Shown piece by piece: positions 17,544 to 26,348 of a stretch of 64,000 nt of DNA. The position numbers and the translations under genes are program-made. The DNA is from Oscillospiraceae bacterium Zagget12 (lineage in GTDB: Bacteria > Bacillota > Clostridia > UBA1381): positions 1-64,000 of the forward strand of contig MSHM01000009.1 of assembly GCA_001941225.1 (NCBI GenBank). The letters run 5' to 3'. Within the stretch, counting starts at the first letter, position 1; each line of letters begins with the position of its first letter. Below the pieces are notes generated by a model. The model searched no databases, was not told where the DNA came from, and saw only the letters and a program-made list of their open reading frames with translations.

Positions 17544-19631
17544 TTATTCGGCGTCGTCAACCGCGTCCTTGTGCGAAAGTGATATTTTGCCTGTCTTTTT
17601 ATCGACGTCCATAACCTTAACCTTCAGCCAATCGCCCTCTTTAACGACATCTTCAACCTTTTCAACTCTATGATTTGCAAGCTTTGAAATGTGGCAAAGA
17701 CCGTCCTTGCCAGGCAGAATTTCAACGAACGCGCCGAACGGCTGTATTGTCTTAACAAGACCGGTGTAGATTTCGCCTACCTCCGGCTCCTTAACTATAG
17801 CCTCGATAGCGTCGCGCGCCGCCTTTCCGCTTTCCTGGTCGGCAGCGAAGATATAAATTGTGCCGTCCTCTTCAATGTCTATTTTAGCACCTGTTTCGGC
17901 AACGATTTTCTGTATAACCTTTCCGCTCTGACCGATTACCTCGCGGATTTTGTCAACGTCAATTTTCATTGTGTCAACCTTCGGAGCGTATTGCGAAAGC
18001 TCCTCTCTCGGAGCCGGAATAGCCTTCAGAAGTATTTCGTCGATGATATAGCATCTCGCTTTTCTTGTCTTTGCGAGCGCCTCCTCGATAACCTCGTAGG
18101 GCAGACCGTCGTTCTTTATATCAACCTGTATTGATGTGATACCCTTCTTTGTGCCGGCAACCTTGAAGTCCATCTCGCCGTAGAAGTCCTCAAGACCCTG
18201 AATATCAACCATTGTGGTAAAGCCTGTGTCCGTTGTGATAAGACCGCAGGAAATACCCGCAACAGGAGCCTTAATCGGAACGCCTGCCGCCATAAGCGCA
18301 AGCGTTGAACCGCACACGCTGCCCTGAGAGGTTGAACCGTTTGATGAAAGCACCTCGGAAACCACTCTGATAGCGTACGGGAATTCCTCCTCCGACGGAA
18401 GTACGGGAACAAGCGAACGCTCCGCAAGCGCGCCGTGACCGATTTCACGTCTGCCCGGACCTCTTGAAGGTCTTGTTTCGCCGACCGAGTATGACGGGAA
18501 GTTATAATGATGGATATATCTCTTTGTTTCGTCAAGGTCTATGCCGTCAAGTCTTTGATTTTCCGAAAGAGGAGCAAGTGTGGCTACCGAAAGAACCTGA
18601 GTTTGTCCTCTTGTGAACATACCGCTGCCGTGAGTTCTGGGAAGAAGGTCAACCTCCGCCGCAAGCGGTCTTATTTCGTCAAGACCTCTGCCGTCAACGC
18701 GTCTGCCCTGCACAAGCCAAGCGCGAACGATTTCCTTTTGCATTTTGTAAAGTATTTCGCCGATTTGCTCGTTTATGTCGGGGTATTGCTCCTCAAGAGC
18801 GGGAATAAGCTCGTCCGTGATAACGCCGATTCTCGCGTCGCGCACGTTTTTGTCGTCCGTGTCGAGAGCGTACTGTAGCTTTTCAAACGCCATATCCTTG
18901 ATTGCGTCATAAAGGTCGTGGTCAACGTCGTGTGACTCGTACTCGAATTTTTCCTTGCCGATTTCAGCCTGTATGCCGCTGATGAAGTCGCAAAGCTCTA
19001 TTATATGTTTGTGAGCGAATTTGATGCCCTCAAGCATAACGCTTTCTTCAACCTCGTTTGCGCCCGCCTCAATCATAACAACCTTTTGCTTTGTTCCGGC
19101 AACGGTTACAAGCATTTCACTCTTTGCTCTCTGCTCGACGGTCGGATTGATAACGTACTCGCCGTCAACAAGTCCGAGCCATACGCCACCTATGGGACCT
19201 GCCCAGGGAACGTCCGAGATTGATATTGCTATTGAAGTACCTATCATAGCGGCAACCTCGGGAGGATTGTCCTGCTCAACCGAAAGTACCGTCGCAACGA
19301 CCGATACGTCGTTTCTCAAATCCGACGGGAACAGCGGTCTTATAGGTCTGTCGATAACACGGCTCGTAAGAATAGCCTTTTCCGACGGCTTACCCTCTCT
19401 TTTGATGTATCCGCCCGGGATTTTACCTACGGAATACAGCTTTTCCTCGTAGTCCACACTCAGAGGGAAGAAGTCGATGCCCTCTCTCGGCGCGCGCGAC
19501 GCCGTCACGTTTACCATTACGACCGTGTCGCCGTAGCGTACAAGACAGTGACCGTTGGCAAGCTGCGCCATTTTGCCTGTTTCGATGATTAGCGGTCTGC
19601 CCGCAAGTGTTGTTTCAAATGTTCTGAACAT
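17544..19631 (-). CDS. pnp: polyribonucleotide nucleotidyltransferase (PNPase)
   Basis: 695 aa, normal length. Starts MFRTFETTLAGRPLIIETG behind AAAAGGAGAG. Two RNase PH domains are seen (first with ASRAPREGIDFFPL, second with GRGLDEIRPL, SYSVGETRPSRGPGRREIGHGAL), followed by a KH domain (DKIREVIGQSGKVI) and S1 domain (GEIYTGLVKTIQPFGAFVEI, GLCHISKLA). It degrades RNA 3' to 5' using phosphate. It lies downstream of rpsO, the classical rpsO-pnp arrangement, with a palindromic repeat between. A hairpin with CTTGCGGC/GCCGCAAG at about 17507-17530, past the 3' end, may terminate it. Confidence 0.98.
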   Translation of the reverse strand: MFRTFETTLAGRPLIIETGKMAQLANGHCLVRYGDTVVMVNVTASRAPREGIDFFPLSVDYEEKLYSVGKIPGGYIKREGKPSEKAILTSRVIDRPIRPLFPSDLRNDVSVVATVLSVEQDNPPEVAAMIGTSIAISISDVPWAGPIGGVWLGLVDGEYVINPTVEQRAKSEMLVTVAGTKQKVVMIEAGANEVEESVMLEGIKFAHKHIIELCDFISGIQAEIGKEKFEYESHDVDHDLYDAIKDMAFEKLQYALDTDDKNVRDARIGVITDELIPALEEQYPDINEQIGEILYKMQKEIVRAWLVQGRRVDGRGLDEIRPLAAEVDLLPRTHGSGMFTRGQTQVLSVATLAPLSENQRLDGIDLDETKRYIHHYNFPSYSVGETRPSRGPGRREIGHGALAERSLVPVLPSEEEFPYAIRVVSEVLSSNGSTSQGSVCGSTLALMAAGVPIKAPVAGISCGLITTDTGFTTMVDIQGLEDFYGEMDFKVAGTKKGITSIQVDIKNDGLPYEVIEEALAKTRKARCYIIDEILLKAIPAPREELSQYAPKVDTMKIDVDKIREVIGQSGKVIQKIVAETGAKIDIEEDGTIYIFAADQESGKAARDAIEAIVKEPEVGEIYTGLVKTIQPFGAFVEILPGKDGLCHISKLANHRVEKVEDVVKEGDWLKVKVMDVDKKTGKISLSHKDAVDDAE

Positions 19632-19711
19632 AGTTTTTTCTCTCCTTTTATTATTATTTTTTGGAGATATTTTTAGCAGATAAATACAATGATAAATTAC
19701 GTTTTGTTGTC

Positions 19712-19768
19712 AGCCTCCACTGACTAGGGGAGGTGGCGCGGCGTAAGCCGTGACGGAGGGGTTTATTA
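19712..19768. repeat. palindromic intergenic repeat (family A)
   Basis: CCTCCACTGACTAGGGGAGG-type palindrome with adjoining GGCGCGGCGTAAGCCGTGACGG hairpin. The same order (CCTYCCC..GGGRAGG, then a second short stem, then GTGACGGAKGRG) recurs at 28.6, 59.2 and 63.2 kb. Sits between rpsO and pnp, where it could affect mRNA processing. Confidence 0.75.
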
Positions 19769-19919
19769 AATCTCGTATTAATCCCCTCAGTCGCTTTACA
19801 GTCACCGCTATAATCGCCTATAACCCGCAATTTATCCCTCTGTTTATTTGCTAAACAAATATCTCCATAAATATATATAGGCAAACGAGAAAATCCCGTT
19901 TGCCCTAATATTCATATAA

Positions 19920-20186
19920 TTACTTTCTAAGACCGAGCTTAGCAACAAGAGTACGGTATCTTTCGATATCCTGACTCTTAAGGTAATTCATAAGACCACG
20001 TCTTTTACCGACCATCATAAGAAGACCTCTTCTTGAATGGTGATCCTTTTTGTGGACATTAAGATGCTCATTGTTAAGGTGGTTAATTCTCTCTGTAAGA
20101 AGTGCTACCTGCACTTCGGGAGAACCTGTATCACCCTCGTGAGTTGCAAATTCGGTAATGATTTGCTGCTTTCTTTCCTTTGTCAT
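19920..20186 (-). CDS. rpsO: 30S ribosomal protein S15
   Basis: 88 aa from [10 protein letters not shown]; this ATG is 8 nt from AGGAGG, better than the GTG three codons earlier. Sequence contains [34 protein letters not shown] and LNYLK-like [10 protein letters not shown], the S15 signature. It binds 16S rRNA in the 30S platform. Upstream of pnp as usual. The ~110 nt before it could hold the S15 autoregulatory site, but I cannot outline one. Confidence 0.98.
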   Translation of the reverse strand: MTKERKQQIITEFATHEGDTGSPEVQVALLTERINHLNNEHLNVHKKDHHSRRGLLMMVGKRRGLMNYLKSQDIERYRTLVAKLGLRK

Positions 20187-20299
20187 CTTTTTCACCTCCT
20201 ATGATAAATCATCGCCCAATGCTGAGATGCCGTTGGTGATTCGGCTTTCTAAGGTATGGGTTCAATTTGTAAACTAAAAAATAAATTGTGCGCAGAAAA

Positions 20300-20512
20300 T
20301 CAGTTCTGCTTTGTTGTTCTGTTGAAACGCTTGTTGAACTTTTCAACTCTTCCGCCTGTATCTACAAGCTTTTGCTTACCTGTGAAGAACGGGTGGCACT
20401 TTGAGCAGATTTCAACCTGGATATTTTCCTTTGTTGAACCTGTTTCGATTACCTCTCCGCAAGCGCAGGTAATGGTAGTCTGCTTGTAATCGGGATGAAT
20501 TCCTTCTTTCAC
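20300..20512 (-). CDS. rpmE: 50S ribosomal protein L31, zinc-binding type
   Basis: 70 aa beginning with a GTG start ([18 protein letters not shown]), chosen because AAGGAGG lies 9 nt upstream; the longer frame has no support. It keeps two cysteine pairs (CACG and CSKCHPF), so it is the zinc-containing C+ form, and ends [15 protein letters not shown], as expected for L31. Confidence 0.97.
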   Translation of the reverse strand: MKEGIHPDYKQTTITCACGEVIETGSTKENIQVEICSKCHPFFTGKQKLVDTGGRVEKFNKRFNRTTKQN

Positions 20513-20686
20513 TACCGTCTGCCTCCTTTTTAAATTTTGCGGTACAAAAAATACCACAATGTAGTATAACATATAATTATATTGTTTGCAAGTATTATTT
20601 TATGTTTTTTGCGAAAAAATTATTCGAATTGAGCAAAGCCGCATTTACGAAAAAATTTAAAAAACATTAAAAGCGCGGCATTGGTT

Positions 20687-21907
20687 TTATCTGAATATTT
20701 TCCTCACCTCGCCTGCCAAAAACAGTGAGCCGCACACGCATACCATACCGCCGCCGCATATTGTCAGAGCCTCCTTAAGTGCGCTTTCGGGATTGGCATT
20801 AACTGTGACGGGAACATTCATATCGGCAACGATTGCGGCGAGCTTTTCCGCCTTAAGGCACCGCGGCATATCAAGCTCGGTCGCGACAACGCGCTTTGCA
20901 ATCGGCGCGATTTCGCGTATGCACGAATTATAGTCCTTGTCCTCCATCATCGCTGTTACGAGGACTATATCTTTGTTCAGACTCAGCAGGGATTCTTTTA
21001 AAGCGCGTATACCGTCGATATTGTGTCCGCCGTCTATTATTACGTTTTCCGCGACAAACTCAAACCGTGCCGCCCATTTGGTATTGGCAAGACCCGATTT
21101 TACGGCGTTTTCGGGTATTTTGACACCCTTTTTTCCGAGGACGTTTATAATTTCAAGAACCACCGCCGCGTTCTGCGGCTGAAAGGCTCCTTTGAGCGAC
21201 AGGGTATACTCTTTTCCTTTGTAAATAAATCCGTTTTCGGTAATCTCCGGTACCTCCGCAAAAATCAGCTCCGCGCCCTTTTCCTTGGCGCTTTGCTTTA
21301 TTATGCTTTTTACCTCCGTATTCGGATATGAAACAACAGAGCCGTTTTCGCGTATTATGCCGCATTTTTCGCGGGCGATTTCCTCTATGGAATCGCCGAG
21401 GTATTGAGTGTGGTCAAGACCGATTTTGCATATAACGCTTACAAGACTGCCGTCTATAACATTGGTCGCGTCAAGCTTTCCGCCCATTCCGACCTCAAGA
21501 ACGACAAAATCACAATGCTTTTCATAAAAATATAAAAAAGCAACGGCGGTTACAAAGGCAAATTCCGATACCTGCGCGTCGTTTTCAGTCATAGCGGTTT
21601 TTACTCTCTCGGCGTATACGGTGAGGTCAAAATCCGAAATGTTTTCGCCGTTTACGCGTATGCGGTCGTTGAACACCTCGAGAAAGGGCGAGGTGAAAAG
21701 TCCGTTTTTGTATCCGCTCCGCTTAAGTATTTCCGCGGTCATCGCGGCGGTTGAGCCTTTGCCGTTTGTGCCGGCTATATGTATGAATTTCAGCTTTTTC
21801 TGCGGCGCTCCGAGCGCGTCAAGCAGCCTTGAGAGCTTTTCGTTCCCCAAGGGTCGGCGGAATTTCGGTATCGAGTGTATAAAGTTTAATGTTTCCGTAT
21901 AATTCAT
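20687..21907 (-). CDS. folC: folylpolyglutamate synthase/dihydrofolate synthase
   Basis: 406 aa from MNYTETLNFIHSIPKF; this ATG follows ACGGAG, while the ORF start 28 codons upstream lies in AT-rich leader. Mur-ligase-like ATPase: FIHIAGTNGKGSTAAM (P-loop), LFTSPFLEVFNDRIRVNG, VLEVGMGGKLDATNVID, IGLDHTQYLG, ENVIIDGGHNIDG, ending CGSLFLAGEVRKIF. It adds glutamates to folate in the cytoplasm. It faces the 22.1 kb gene across a short intergenic region. Confidence 0.96.
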   Translation of the reverse strand: MNYTETLNFIHSIPKFRRPLGNEKLSRLLDALGAPQKKLKFIHIAGTNGKGSTAAMTAEILKRSGYKNGLFTSPFLEVFNDRIRVNGENISDFDLTVYAERVKTAMTENDAQVSEFAFVTAVAFLYFYEKHCDFVVLEVGMGGKLDATNVIDGSLVSVICKIGLDHTQYLGDSIEEIAREKCGIIRENGSVVSYPNTEVKSIIKQSAKEKGAELIFAEVPEITENGFIYKGKEYTLSLKGAFQPQNAAVVLEIINVLGKKGVKIPENAVKSGLANTKWAARFEFVAENVIIDGGHNIDGIRALKESLLSLNKDIVLVTAMMEDKDYNSCIREIAPIAKRVVATELDMPRCLKAEKLAAIVADMNVPVTVNANPESALKEALTICGGGMVCVCGSLFLAGEVRKIFR

Positions 21908-22001
21908 TGTTTTCTCCGTGTAATTTGTTTTTCTTACATTATAATATTTTACCCGCGATAAGTCAAATATTGTCCGTAACAAAAAATTCATAAAAAATAT
22001 A

Positions 22002-22030
22002 TTGATTTTTTTCTGCTAAAGTGGTATATT
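22002..22030 (+). promoter_or_regulatory. promoter of the paralogous membrane protein pair
   Basis: TTGATT (22002-22007), 17-nt spacer, TATATT (22025-22030), 69 nt before the start at 22099. Confidence 0.6.
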
Positions 22031-22098
22031 GTAAAAGATGATGTAAAATGCGGGCAGGTATTTTATATTAATAACAAATGAAAGGAGCACAAGGGATT

Positions 22099-22749
22099 AT
22101 GAACAGAGGTCAAAAAAAGAAAGCATCTCAGTCGGATAAGATGATTAATTTCATTATCGCGGTGGTTATTTTAGTATTTCTTGCTGTAGGTGTGTATGCC
22201 ACATACGACAAAATATCAAGCGGAATAAGAGAAGAGGCTATTGCAAACGGAGAGGCTGAGGCAACGGTTGAATACCTTGCGGAGCAGTCCGGTATGACGG
22301 TTGACGATTATCTTGCTCAGTACGGACTTTCGCTTGGCGATTCGCTGAAGAAGAGCTCAACCGAAAGCGAAATGACGGGTTGTATGACAATCGCCAATTA
22401 CGCGCTTTATTCGGGACAGGAAACCGAAACGCTTTTGGACGGCTTTACCGATGCCGTTACGGAGGAAACAGTCTTGAATGATTTGAGCGCGATGCCGGCG
22501 GTAACGGTTTTGAGCGAGGAAGTCATTGCTCAGGATAAGGAAACATACGGCGTAAGCGATGATGAAGTAACGGACGAAACAACCTATGAGGAATTTCAGA
22601 ATTTGCTTTACGAAAAAATGATGGAAATGTATCAGGCGCAAGCGACCGAGGAATCCGCCGAGGACACCGAGTCCGAAACGGAAACCACAGAGGAAACTGC
22701 CGAAACGGAAACATCTGAAACGGAAACATCCGAAACAGATGCCGAATAA
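22099..22749 (+). CDS. single-pass membrane protein with acidic tail
   Basis: 216 aa from MNRGQKKKASQ; GGAG lies 11 nt upstream. A basic N-terminus is followed by one transmembrane helix (FIIAVVILVFLAVGVYA), then an outside domain with the motif VEYLAEQSGMTVDDYLAQYGL, an EVTDETTYEEFQNLL segment and a long Thr/Glu tail (TESETETTEE-like). The following gene has the same layout and motifs, so the two are paralogues from a tandem duplication. Both look like membrane-anchored surface proteins with an acidic spacer. Function not recognised. Confidence 0.82.
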   Translation: MNRGQKKKASQSDKMINFIIAVVILVFLAVGVYATYDKISSGIREEAIANGEAEATVEYLAEQSGMTVDDYLAQYGLSLGDSLKKSSTESEMTGCMTIANYALYSGQETETLLDGFTDAVTEETVLNDLSAMPAVTVLSEEVIAQDKETYGVSDDEVTDETTYEEFQNLLYEKMMEMYQAQATEESAEDTESETETTEETAETETSETETSETDAE

Positions 22750-22772
22750 TAATTAATAAGGAGATTATAACA

Positions 22773-23696
22773 GTGAGTGACGAAAAGAATTTCAATGAGG
22801 AAAACGAAGAAATTGAAGAGACTGTAGCTGAAAATACCGAGGAAACCGCAGCGGAAGAAATCGCAGAGGCGGTTGAATCGGCAGAAACAACCGAGACAGC
22901 GGAAACAGACGAAAGCGCTGATGAAGAAACCGCAGACACTGCCGAAACCGACGCGGACGCCGAAGATGTCAGCGAAACGGAAATCAATGAGGCTGTCGCG
23001 GCGGCAAAATCGGTGTTTGAAAGCGTTCAGAACGATTCAGACAACAAGTCAAAGAAAGGCGCAATTATCGCTATAATAGTGGCGGCTGTTGTTGTAATCG
23101 CGCTTATCGTTGTAGGCGTTGTGAAGTTTGCGCCGTCGTTATTCAACAAGTATAACAGACAGGGTTATATTGACGTAAGCGGACGTACTGTCGGAGAGGT
23201 TGCCGAGGAGTCGGGTATGGAGCTTGATGAATTTCTTGAGATGTTCGGATTGCCCGCCGATATGCCTGCCAACACAACAGAAAGCGCGGCTTACAATAAT
23301 ATTCCGTTTGTGAATATGGCTCAAACATACGGTATGACAACGGACGATTTAAAGGAAATCCTTGAGCTTGGCGATGAGGTTACCGATGAAACAACCTGGG
23401 GCGAGGCTGTTGACCAGGCTACATTGGGCGCATATGTCGGAGAGGATTATCTTGATTCCTTCAAAGAATATTACGGACTCGGAGATGACGTTACCGTGGA
23501 TACGCTATGGGGCGAAATCAGACAGACCGTTGAGGAAAAGCAGAGAGAAGAAAGAATAGAGTCCGAGAAGGAAGCGGAACAAGCCGCTCTTGAAGAAGAG
23601 GAAGAAGAGGCTGTTGAAACTGAAACAGAGGAAACAGACACAACCGATGACACCACTGACGATACAACCGATGAAACAGAAACCTCGGCTGAATAA
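22773..23696 (+). CDS. acidic membrane protein, paralogue of the preceding gene
   Basis: 307 aa starting at GTG 22773 behind AAGGAG. Unlike its neighbour it carries a ~95-residue Glu/Thr/Ala-rich cytoplasmic segment, then a membrane helix (GAIIAIIVAAVVVIALIVVGVV) and two copies of the shared motif (VGEVAEESGMELDEFLEMFGL; MAQTYGMTTDDLKEILELG) followed by VTDETTWGEA and DVTVDTLWGEI, and ends in an acidic, threonine-rich tail. Low-complexity acidic ends on both sides of the membrane are unusual. No family recognised. It closes the unit at a strong terminator. Confidence 0.82.
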   Translation: MSDEKNFNEENEEIEETVAENTEETAAEEIAEAVESAETTETAETDESADEETADTAETDADAEDVSETEINEAVAAAKSVFESVQNDSDNKSKKGAIIAIIVAAVVVIALIVVGVVKFAPSLFNKYNRQGYIDVSGRTVGEVAEESGMELDEFLEMFGLPADMPANTTESAAYNNIPFVNMAQTYGMTTDDLKEILELGDEVTDETTWGEAVDQATLGAYVGEDYLDSFKEYYGLGDDVTVDTLWGEIRQTVEEKQREERIESEKEAEQAALEEEEEEAVETETEETDTTDDTTDDTTDETETSAE

Positions 23697-23704
23697 TTAA
23701 GCAG

Positions 23705-23738
23705 AAAAAAAGCAGATTGTCCGGCAATCTGCTTTTTT
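23705..23738. terminator. bidirectional terminator between the membrane pair and bioY
   Basis: AGCAGATTG (23711-23719) pairs with CAATCTGCT (23725-23733), flanked by A7 and T6, so it serves both convergent genes. Confidence 0.93.
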
Positions 23739-23740
23739 GT

Positions 23741-24289
23741 TTACCTTGTAATAAAATTCAACTTCACAAGCGCGCTTTTAACGGTAAATCCGAGATAGGA
23801 CGCGACAACCGCTTTGGCAATATCGAAAGGTATAAAGGGAATTACGCACAATCCGAGGGATTCGACCAAGCCTGTTTTTTGCACGAGCATAAACTGGACT
23901 GTTCCGAGAGCGTAGCATACAATTATTCCCGCCAGGCAGGCGATAAATATTTTAAGCATCGCGAGCCATTTGTTATTGGGCAGCCTTCTTGTTAAAAATC
24001 CTATCAGCAGCGCCATAAGTATGTATGACCATATATATCCGCCCGTGGGACCGAACAAAACCTGAAATCCGCCCTTGAAACCCGAGAATACGGGAAGTCC
24101 GACCGCTCCGAGCAGTATGTATACAAGCACGGATATTGCTCCGAGCTTTGGACCTAAAATTACCGCCGTGAGCAAAACGGCGAAAACGCCCAGCGAAATC
24201 GGCACGGGACCTATGGGTATTGTGATTACGCAGAATACGCACATAATCGCCGCGAATACCGCGCACAGAACCATTGATTTTGTTTTCAT
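23741..24289 (-). CDS. bioY: biotin transporter substrate-binding subunit BioY
   Basis: 182 aa with about six membrane segments. Characteristic BioY sequences: ITIPIGPVPISLGVFAVLLTA, LGAISVLVYILLGAVGLPVFSGFKGG, LFGPTGGYIWSY and LGTVQFMLVQKTGL, FIPFDIAKAVVAS. It is the S component of an ECF-type biotin importer in the membrane; no dedicated AT subunits are nearby, so shared ECF energising proteins are expected. Its promoter overlaps a BirA box, which predicts repression when biotin is plentiful. Confidence 0.97.
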   Translation of the reverse strand: MKTKSMVLCAVFAAIMCVFCVITIPIGPVPISLGVFAVLLTAVILGPKLGAISVLVYILLGAVGLPVFSGFKGGFQVLFGPTGGYIWSYILMALLIGFLTRRLPNNKWLAMLKIFIACLAGIIVCYALGTVQFMLVQKTGLVESLGLCVIPFIPFDIAKAVVASYLGFTVKSALVKLNFITR

Positions 24290-24328
24290 AATTGAAACCT
24301 CCTGAGTTTAAAAATTTAATGCTTTTTA

Positions 24329-24357
24329 ATTATAATATAAAACGGCGTAATTGTCAA
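24329..24357 (-). promoter_or_regulatory. bioY promoter
   Basis: On the minus strand, TTGACA (24357-24352), 17-nt spacer, TATAAT (24334-24329): a perfect consensus promoter whose -35 hexamer lies inside one half of the BirA box. Confidence 0.9.
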
Positions 24358-24383
24358 CCACTATTTTAAATAAAGGTTTACAA
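24351..24383. promoter_or_regulatory. BirA biotin-repressor operator
   Basis: TTGTCAACC (24351-24359) and GGTTTACAA (24375-24383) are separated by 15 nt, matching the known BirA box (TTGTNAACC-N15-GGTTNACAA). It covers the bioY -35 element. It also ends 10 nt before the -35 of the divergent DUF2264 gene. Confidence 0.92.
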
Positions 24384-24392
24384 TTAAAAAGG

Positions 24393-24421
24393 TTTACTTT
24401 TTCGGCGTTAAGTGATATAAT
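24393..24421 (+). promoter_or_regulatory. promoter of the DUF2264 gene
   Basis: TTTACT (24393-24398), 17-nt spacer, TATAAT (24416-24421), about 50 nt upstream of the ATG. Confidence 0.75.
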
Positions 24422-24439
24422 TAAATTATCTATATATGT

Positions 24440-24455
24440 GCCGCCGAAAGGCGGC
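24440..24455 (+). promoter_or_regulatory. GCCGCC-GAAA-GGCGGC hairpin before the ribosome site
   Basis: Six G-C pairs closed by a GAAA tetraloop, followed 15 nt later by the ATG with CGGAGATTATT between. The same hairpin-ribosome-site cassette precedes valS and the HAD gene at 48522. Confidence 0.7.
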
Positions 24456-24470
24456 GGAACGGAGATTATT

Positions 24471-26150
24471 ATGTACGACAAGCAGTATTTTAAAAATGAG
24501 CTTATGGATATGCTAAATCCCATAGCTATATTTTATGACGGAGGCAATGTGCGCTTTGCCAAGCACAGCGCGTGGTATGAAAACGCGTCCGCGGATATGG
24601 AGGCGTTTGCGCGTCCCTTGTGGGGACTTGTGCCGTTTTGGGCAGGCGGCGGCAGTGATTCGCGCTTTGAAAAGCTGTACATTGACGGCTTGATTGACGG
24701 CGCGGGCAGAAACAGCAAAGGATTTTGGGGCGACTGTCACGATAGGGATCAGCGCTTTGTTGAAATGGCGTCGATAGCCTACGGACTTATATTCGCGCCG
24801 GATAAGATATGGGAGCCTCTTTCGGACAGCGAAAAGGACAGGCTTGAAAAATGGCTTGTTTCAATCAACGATAAAGAAGTATGCGACAGCAACTGGATAT
24901 TTTTCAGAATACTTGTAAATACCGCAATGAAAAAAATCGGCAGAGCCTACAGTGCCGAGGTGATGGAAAAGGATTTCGCGAGAATTGACGAGTTTTATCT
25001 CGGCGGCGGCTGGTATAAGGACGGAATACACGGTCAGACCGATTATTATATACCGTTCGCGTTCCATTTTTACGGACTTGTCTACGCCATAGCGATGGGC
25101 GGTGAGGACAAGGAAAGAGCCGATAAATTTAAAAAACGCGCCTGCGAGTTCGCAAAAACCTTTATTTACTGGTTCGACGAGGACGGCGAGGCGCTGCCCT
25201 ACGGACGCTCGCTAACATACCGATTCGCGCAGACCGCGTTCTGGAGCGCGTGCGCGGCGGCGGATATAAGACCGTTTCCGTTGGAGGTTATAAAGGGAAT
25301 AATCGTCCGCAATATTGAGAGCTGGCAAAGCAAGGATATATTTGACAACTCGGGTATTCTCACCGTCGGATATGACTATCCCAATTTGGTTATGGCGGAG
25401 CATTATAACGCGCACGGCTCGCCCTATTGGGGACTTAAGGCGTATATATTTCTTATGCTGCCCGACGAGCACGAATTTTGGAGCTGCGCCGCGGCGCCGA
25501 TGCCTAAGCTTGACGCGCTGAAACAAATAAAAGAGGCGCAAATGATTGTATCGCGCAGAAACGGAAAGAGCGTCGCTTATGTTTGCGGAAACAACACGTA
25601 TTTTGACTGCGGACAGATAATACCGAAGTATCTGAAATTCGCCTACAGCGCGCATTTCGGATTTAATGTTATGCGCAGCTGCATAAGCGCGGCGGAGGCG
25701 GCGTGCGACAGTATGCTGACCTTTGAGCTTGACGGAATGATTATGGTTCGCCGTCATTTTACCTCGTGCAGCGTCGAGGACGACAGAATTATTACAGAAT
25801 GGTCGCCGTTTAAGGGAATTGATGTAAAATCCACCGTTATTCCTACAGATTACGGGCATATAAGGGAGCACGAGATAAAATCCGAGTATGACTGCGCCGC
25901 GTGTGACGCGGGCTTTGCCGTAGCGTCGCGCGACAGCGATAATTGCGTTATGGGCGCGGAAAAGAGCGCGTATGCCGAAAACAGCTTTCAGCGCTGCGAG
26001 GTGTTGTCCGAAACCGGCGGCGAGTATGTTATTATTCCCGCGTCGCCGAATACCAATATAAAATATCAAAAAACAGTCATTCCCGCTGTAAGATATGAAA
26101 TAAAACAGGGAATAACAAAGATAAGGACGATTATAAAGGACTGCATATAA
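24471..26150 (+). CDS. DUF2264-family protein, likely polysaccharide hydrolase
   Basis: 559 aa from MYDKQYFKNELMDML; start chosen for CGGAGATTATT after the hairpin, and because the longer frame (to 24351) covers the promoter. Sequence has the DUF2264 pattern: SAWYENASADMEAFARPLWG, FWGDCHDRDQRFVEMA, DSNWIFFRILVN, GGGWYKDGIHGQTDYY, WFDEDGEALPYGRSLTYRFAQ and MAEHYNAHGSPYWGLKAY, an (alpha/alpha)-barrel with a C-terminal beta part. Relatives include uronic-acid-acting glycosidases (I believe CAZy GH154, to be confirmed). No signal peptide, so it acts on imported oligosaccharides. Fits with the lyase and GH88 in the window. Confidence 0.82.
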   Translation: MYDKQYFKNELMDMLNPIAIFYDGGNVRFAKHSAWYENASADMEAFARPLWGLVPFWAGGGSDSRFEKLYIDGLIDGAGRNSKGFWGDCHDRDQRFVEMASIAYGLIFAPDKIWEPLSDSEKDRLEKWLVSINDKEVCDSNWIFFRILVNTAMKKIGRAYSAEVMEKDFARIDEFYLGGGWYKDGIHGQTDYYIPFAFHFYGLVYAIAMGGEDKERADKFKKRACEFAKTFIYWFDEDGEALPYGRSLTYRFAQTAFWSACAAADIRPFPLEVIKGIIVRNIESWQSKDIFDNSGILTVGYDYPNLVMAEHYNAHGSPYWGLKAYIFLMLPDEHEFWSCAAAPMPKLDALKQIKEAQMIVSRRNGKSVAYVCGNNTYFDCGQIIPKYLKFAYSAHFGFNVMRSCISAAEAACDSMLTFELDGMIMVRRHFTSCSVEDDRIITEWSPFKGIDVKSTVIPTDYGHIREHEIKSEYDCAACDAGFAVASRDSDNCVMGAEKSAYAENSFQRCEVLSETGGEYVIIPASPNTNIKYQKTVIPAVRYEIKQGITKIRTIIKDCI

Positions 26151-26165
26151 AGAATGGAGATTATT

Positions 26166-26339
26166 ATGATACCTAACGATTCGGCAATATTGCTCAGCTT
26201 TGTAAACACAAAGCTGCGTGATTTTTACGGCAGCTTTGATGAGATGTGCTCCGATATGCAGCTTGACGGAGATGAGATAAAGGAAAAGCTGTCGCTTATA
26301 GGATACGAGTATAAACAGGAAAGAAATCAGTTTGTATAG
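26166..26339 (+). CDS. DUF4250 protein
   Basis: 57 aa from MIPNDSAILLSFVNTKLRDFY with GGAGATTATT upstream; followed by DGDEIKEKLSLIGYEYKQERNQFV. This matches the short DUF4250 family common in Clostridia. The family function is unknown. Separated by 15 nt from the DUF2264 gene and 9 nt from the CYTH gene, so likely in one operon. Confidence 0.88.
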   Translation: MIPNDSAILLSFVNTKLRDFYGSFDEMCSDMQLDGDEIKEKLSLIGYEYKQERNQFV

Positions 26340-26348
26340 GAGAAAGCT

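Noticed and set aside
19654-19884. 76-codon frame between pnp and rpsO
   Set aside because: Read through a palindromic intergenic repeat, without ribosome site.
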